From contig JH993813.1 of assembly GCA_000316135.1 (NCBI GenBank), positions 1 to 20,976 of the forward strand: a stretch of DNA of 20,976 bases, in the 5' to 3' direction. Positions 19,712 to 20,976 of the stretch are shown here, piece by piece. Each line of letters opens with the position of its first letter. The first letter of the stretch is position 1. The notes below the pieces were generated by a model. The model was not told the origin of the DNA. It saw only the letters and a program-made list of their open reading frames with translations, and ran no database searches. A program made the position numbers and the translations under genes. Source of the DNA: Trachipleistophora hominis (taxonomy: Eukaryota; Microsporidia; Pleistophoridae).

Positions 19712-20767
19712 ATGTTATGGACCAAAATATACTGCTTCGCCAAAATCTGCTCAATCGCGATTTTCTACTTTACTCTGTCGTTCTACGTCGGTACTCTCCT
19801 GTTATTGATAAGGCTTGTATTAAGACCGTTCAAAAATGCAAGATCCCGCTTTACCAAAATCATAAAAGGATACTGGTTGAGTCTGACTGCATCGGTCTGC
19901 TACTTTTATTTCCCACATCCTATTTACGTGGCTTACAACAAGGAAATCTTGAAGAAAAAAAGGTGCCTGATCGTATCGAATCATTTAACAAATTTAGATT
20001 GGATCTTTATAGTCGTTATACTGAACGAATTGGGGATGTATGAGGAATTATGTATAATTATGAAATACAGTCTATCAAAACTGCCCATTTACGGATACGG
20101 AATGAAATGCTTTGACTACATTTTTTTGAAAAGACGATGGCAGGAAGACATACATATTCTGTCACAGGGCCTAGAAAAAATGAAGAAAAAGGAAAATTTT
20201 TATCTGCTTTTCTTCCCAGAAGGAACAATATTGGACTCGGAAACATATGAAAAGTCGCAAAAATACGGAAGAGACCTTAATATGACCATTGACGGTAGGT
20301 TATATAACCCTCAATTCTGTTTAATACCACGAGTTAAAGGTATTAACAAAATATACGAGGTTTTGCAGGAAGAAATAGACGGTGTTATTGACATAACACT
20401 TTTTATAACACCATACAAAAGATACTTGGCGGAATATTACGATTATTGCGACGTACTTTTTAACTTGCAGCGAATACCTCGTTTTTACATTGTGCTTGAC
20501 GAGTACAAGGGAAAAATGAACGGGGAATGGCTTCACAGGATATTTGATAAAAAAGATAAATGTCTGAGAGGTGTTGTGACGAGAAGTACGAGTGTTGAGA
20601 ACATAACATGCTTGGCAGATTTTGCAAAACTTTTTGGTGGTTTATACCAAAAAAAGTTTAATTATTTTGGTAAGACAATGTGGTCAAATAATTTCTATCT
20701 GAATCTCTGTGCCTTTTTTATAATTTGCGCGTCTAATATTTATTTGCTGAAGAAACTGTTCTTTTAA
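19712..20767 (+). CDS. LCLAT1/AGPAT-like acyltransferase, copy 2
   Basis: This intact 351-residue paralogue of the 12520-13593 gene has the same architecture. A hydrophobic N-terminal segment (about 8-36) is followed by FPHPIYVAYNKEI and the catalytic NHLTNLD (His91, Asp96). Then come DYIFLKRRW (135-143), FPEGT (168-172), LIPR (204-207) and a C-terminal hydrophobic anchor (about 325-348). It should acylate a lysophospholipid, such as lysophosphatidic acid or a lysocardiolipin-like substrate, at the ER; the acceptor cannot be told from sequence. The two copies face away from the SMC5-eL42 block in opposite orientations, about 6 kb apart. They are clearly diverged, so this is an old duplication, and both keep every catalytic residue. 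Confidence 0.88.
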   Translation: MLWTKIYCFAKICSIAIFYFTLSFYVGTLLLLIRLVLRPFKNARSRFTKIIKGYWLSLTASVCYFYFPHPIYVAYNKEILKKKRCLIVSNHLTNLDWIFIVVILNELGMYEELCIIMKYSLSKLPIYGYGMKCFDYIFLKRRWQEDIHILSQGLEKMKKKENFYLLFFPEGTILDSETYEKSQKYGRDLNMTIDGRLYNPQFCLIPRVKGINKIYEVLQEEIDGVIDITLFITPYKRYLAEYYDYCDVLFNLQRIPRFYIVLDEYKGKMNGEWLHRIFDKKDKCLRGVVTRSTSVENITCLADFAKLFGGLYQKKFNYFGKTMWSNNFYLNLCAFFIICASNIYLLKKLFF

Positions 20768-20976
20768 TGCACGAAGGGTCTGCGACATCTATGACTGTGT
20801 TTTTGTAGTATTAAAGTAAAAATGCTCTAAAATTTTCTTTTTCGTTGTATCAGGCCATACTGTTTACTTTTTTAAACTCAGAAATTCATTTAAAAAATCT
20901 AGAGGTTAATATTCTGCCACTAGCGCATCCATTTTAACGTATTGTTTATTTACGTCAACTTTTCAAACGAGTTTTT
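20768..20976. other. Downstream spacer to window end
   Basis: AT-rich sequence with no recognised gene. No AATAAA is seen soon after the stop of acyltransferase 2; ATTAAAGTAAA at about 20809 may serve as a poly(A) signal variant. Confidence 0.4.

Noticed and set aside
1..20976. CRISPR array, bacterial operon or phage region
   Set aside because: No regularly spaced repeats, no Shine-Dalgarno pattern, and eukaryote-specific genes (SMC5, eL42, GRF-type TOP3) plus an intron rule out a bacterial source.

Overview
This window looks like a piece of a microsporidian nuclear genome: AT-rich, eukaryotic genes with very short 5' leaders, and long spacers. The signs are: (i) a ribosomal protein eL42 gene with a 23-nt spliceosomal-type intron directly after its ATG; (ii) a C- or G-rich motif (CCC/GGG, often ending CCTT) within about 15 nt of the start codon of six of the seven genes, as known from Encephalitozoon and relatives; (iii) trimmed eukaryotic proteins (TOP3, SMC5, LCLAT/AGPAT-like acyltransferases). 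The wide spacing (seven genes in 21 kb, one 3.3-kb gap) suggests a gene-sparse lineage such as Trachipleistophora/Vavraia rather than Encephalitozoon. That placement is a guess.

Layout. 1-1475: AT-rich spacer with a short T-run-bordered repeat copy (element A, minus strand) and a 20-nt direct repeat. 1476-4022 (+): type IA topoisomerase III with two C-terminal GRF zinc fingers. 4023-7316: gene desert with an inverted repeat and element B, an A-tailed insert flanked by a perfect 16-bp direct repeat. 7317-9706 (+): unrecognised Ser/Asn-rich protein gene, broken by at least one frameshift. 9707-11649: spacer with a GC-rich relic that may come from a non-LTR retrotransposon. 11650-12405 (+): small protein with a UBE3D/HECT_2-like motif. 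12520-13593 (-): membrane acyltransferase. 14755-17828 (+): SMC5, readable end to end only across five one-base shifts in mononucleotide runs. 18001-18338 (-): eL42 with its mini-intron. 19712-20767 (+): a second acyltransferase, paralogous to the first.

Function. TOP3 and SMC5 both act in recombination and replication-repair (Sgs1/BLM-Top3 and the Smc5/6 complex). The two acyltransferases would remodel phosphatidic acid or lysophospholipids at the ER. eL42 is a core large-subunit ribosomal protein. There is no operon-like arrangement: neighbours are convergent (11650/12520 genes; SMC5/eL42) or divergent (12520/SMC5; eL42/19712).

The most novel item is the pair of short A-tailed elements A and B. 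They share an 18-nt core (17/18 identical) and a downstream block, both begin with CCATG immediately after a direct repeat, and lie in opposite orientations. This has the form of a SINE-like retroposon family mobilised by target-primed reverse transcription.
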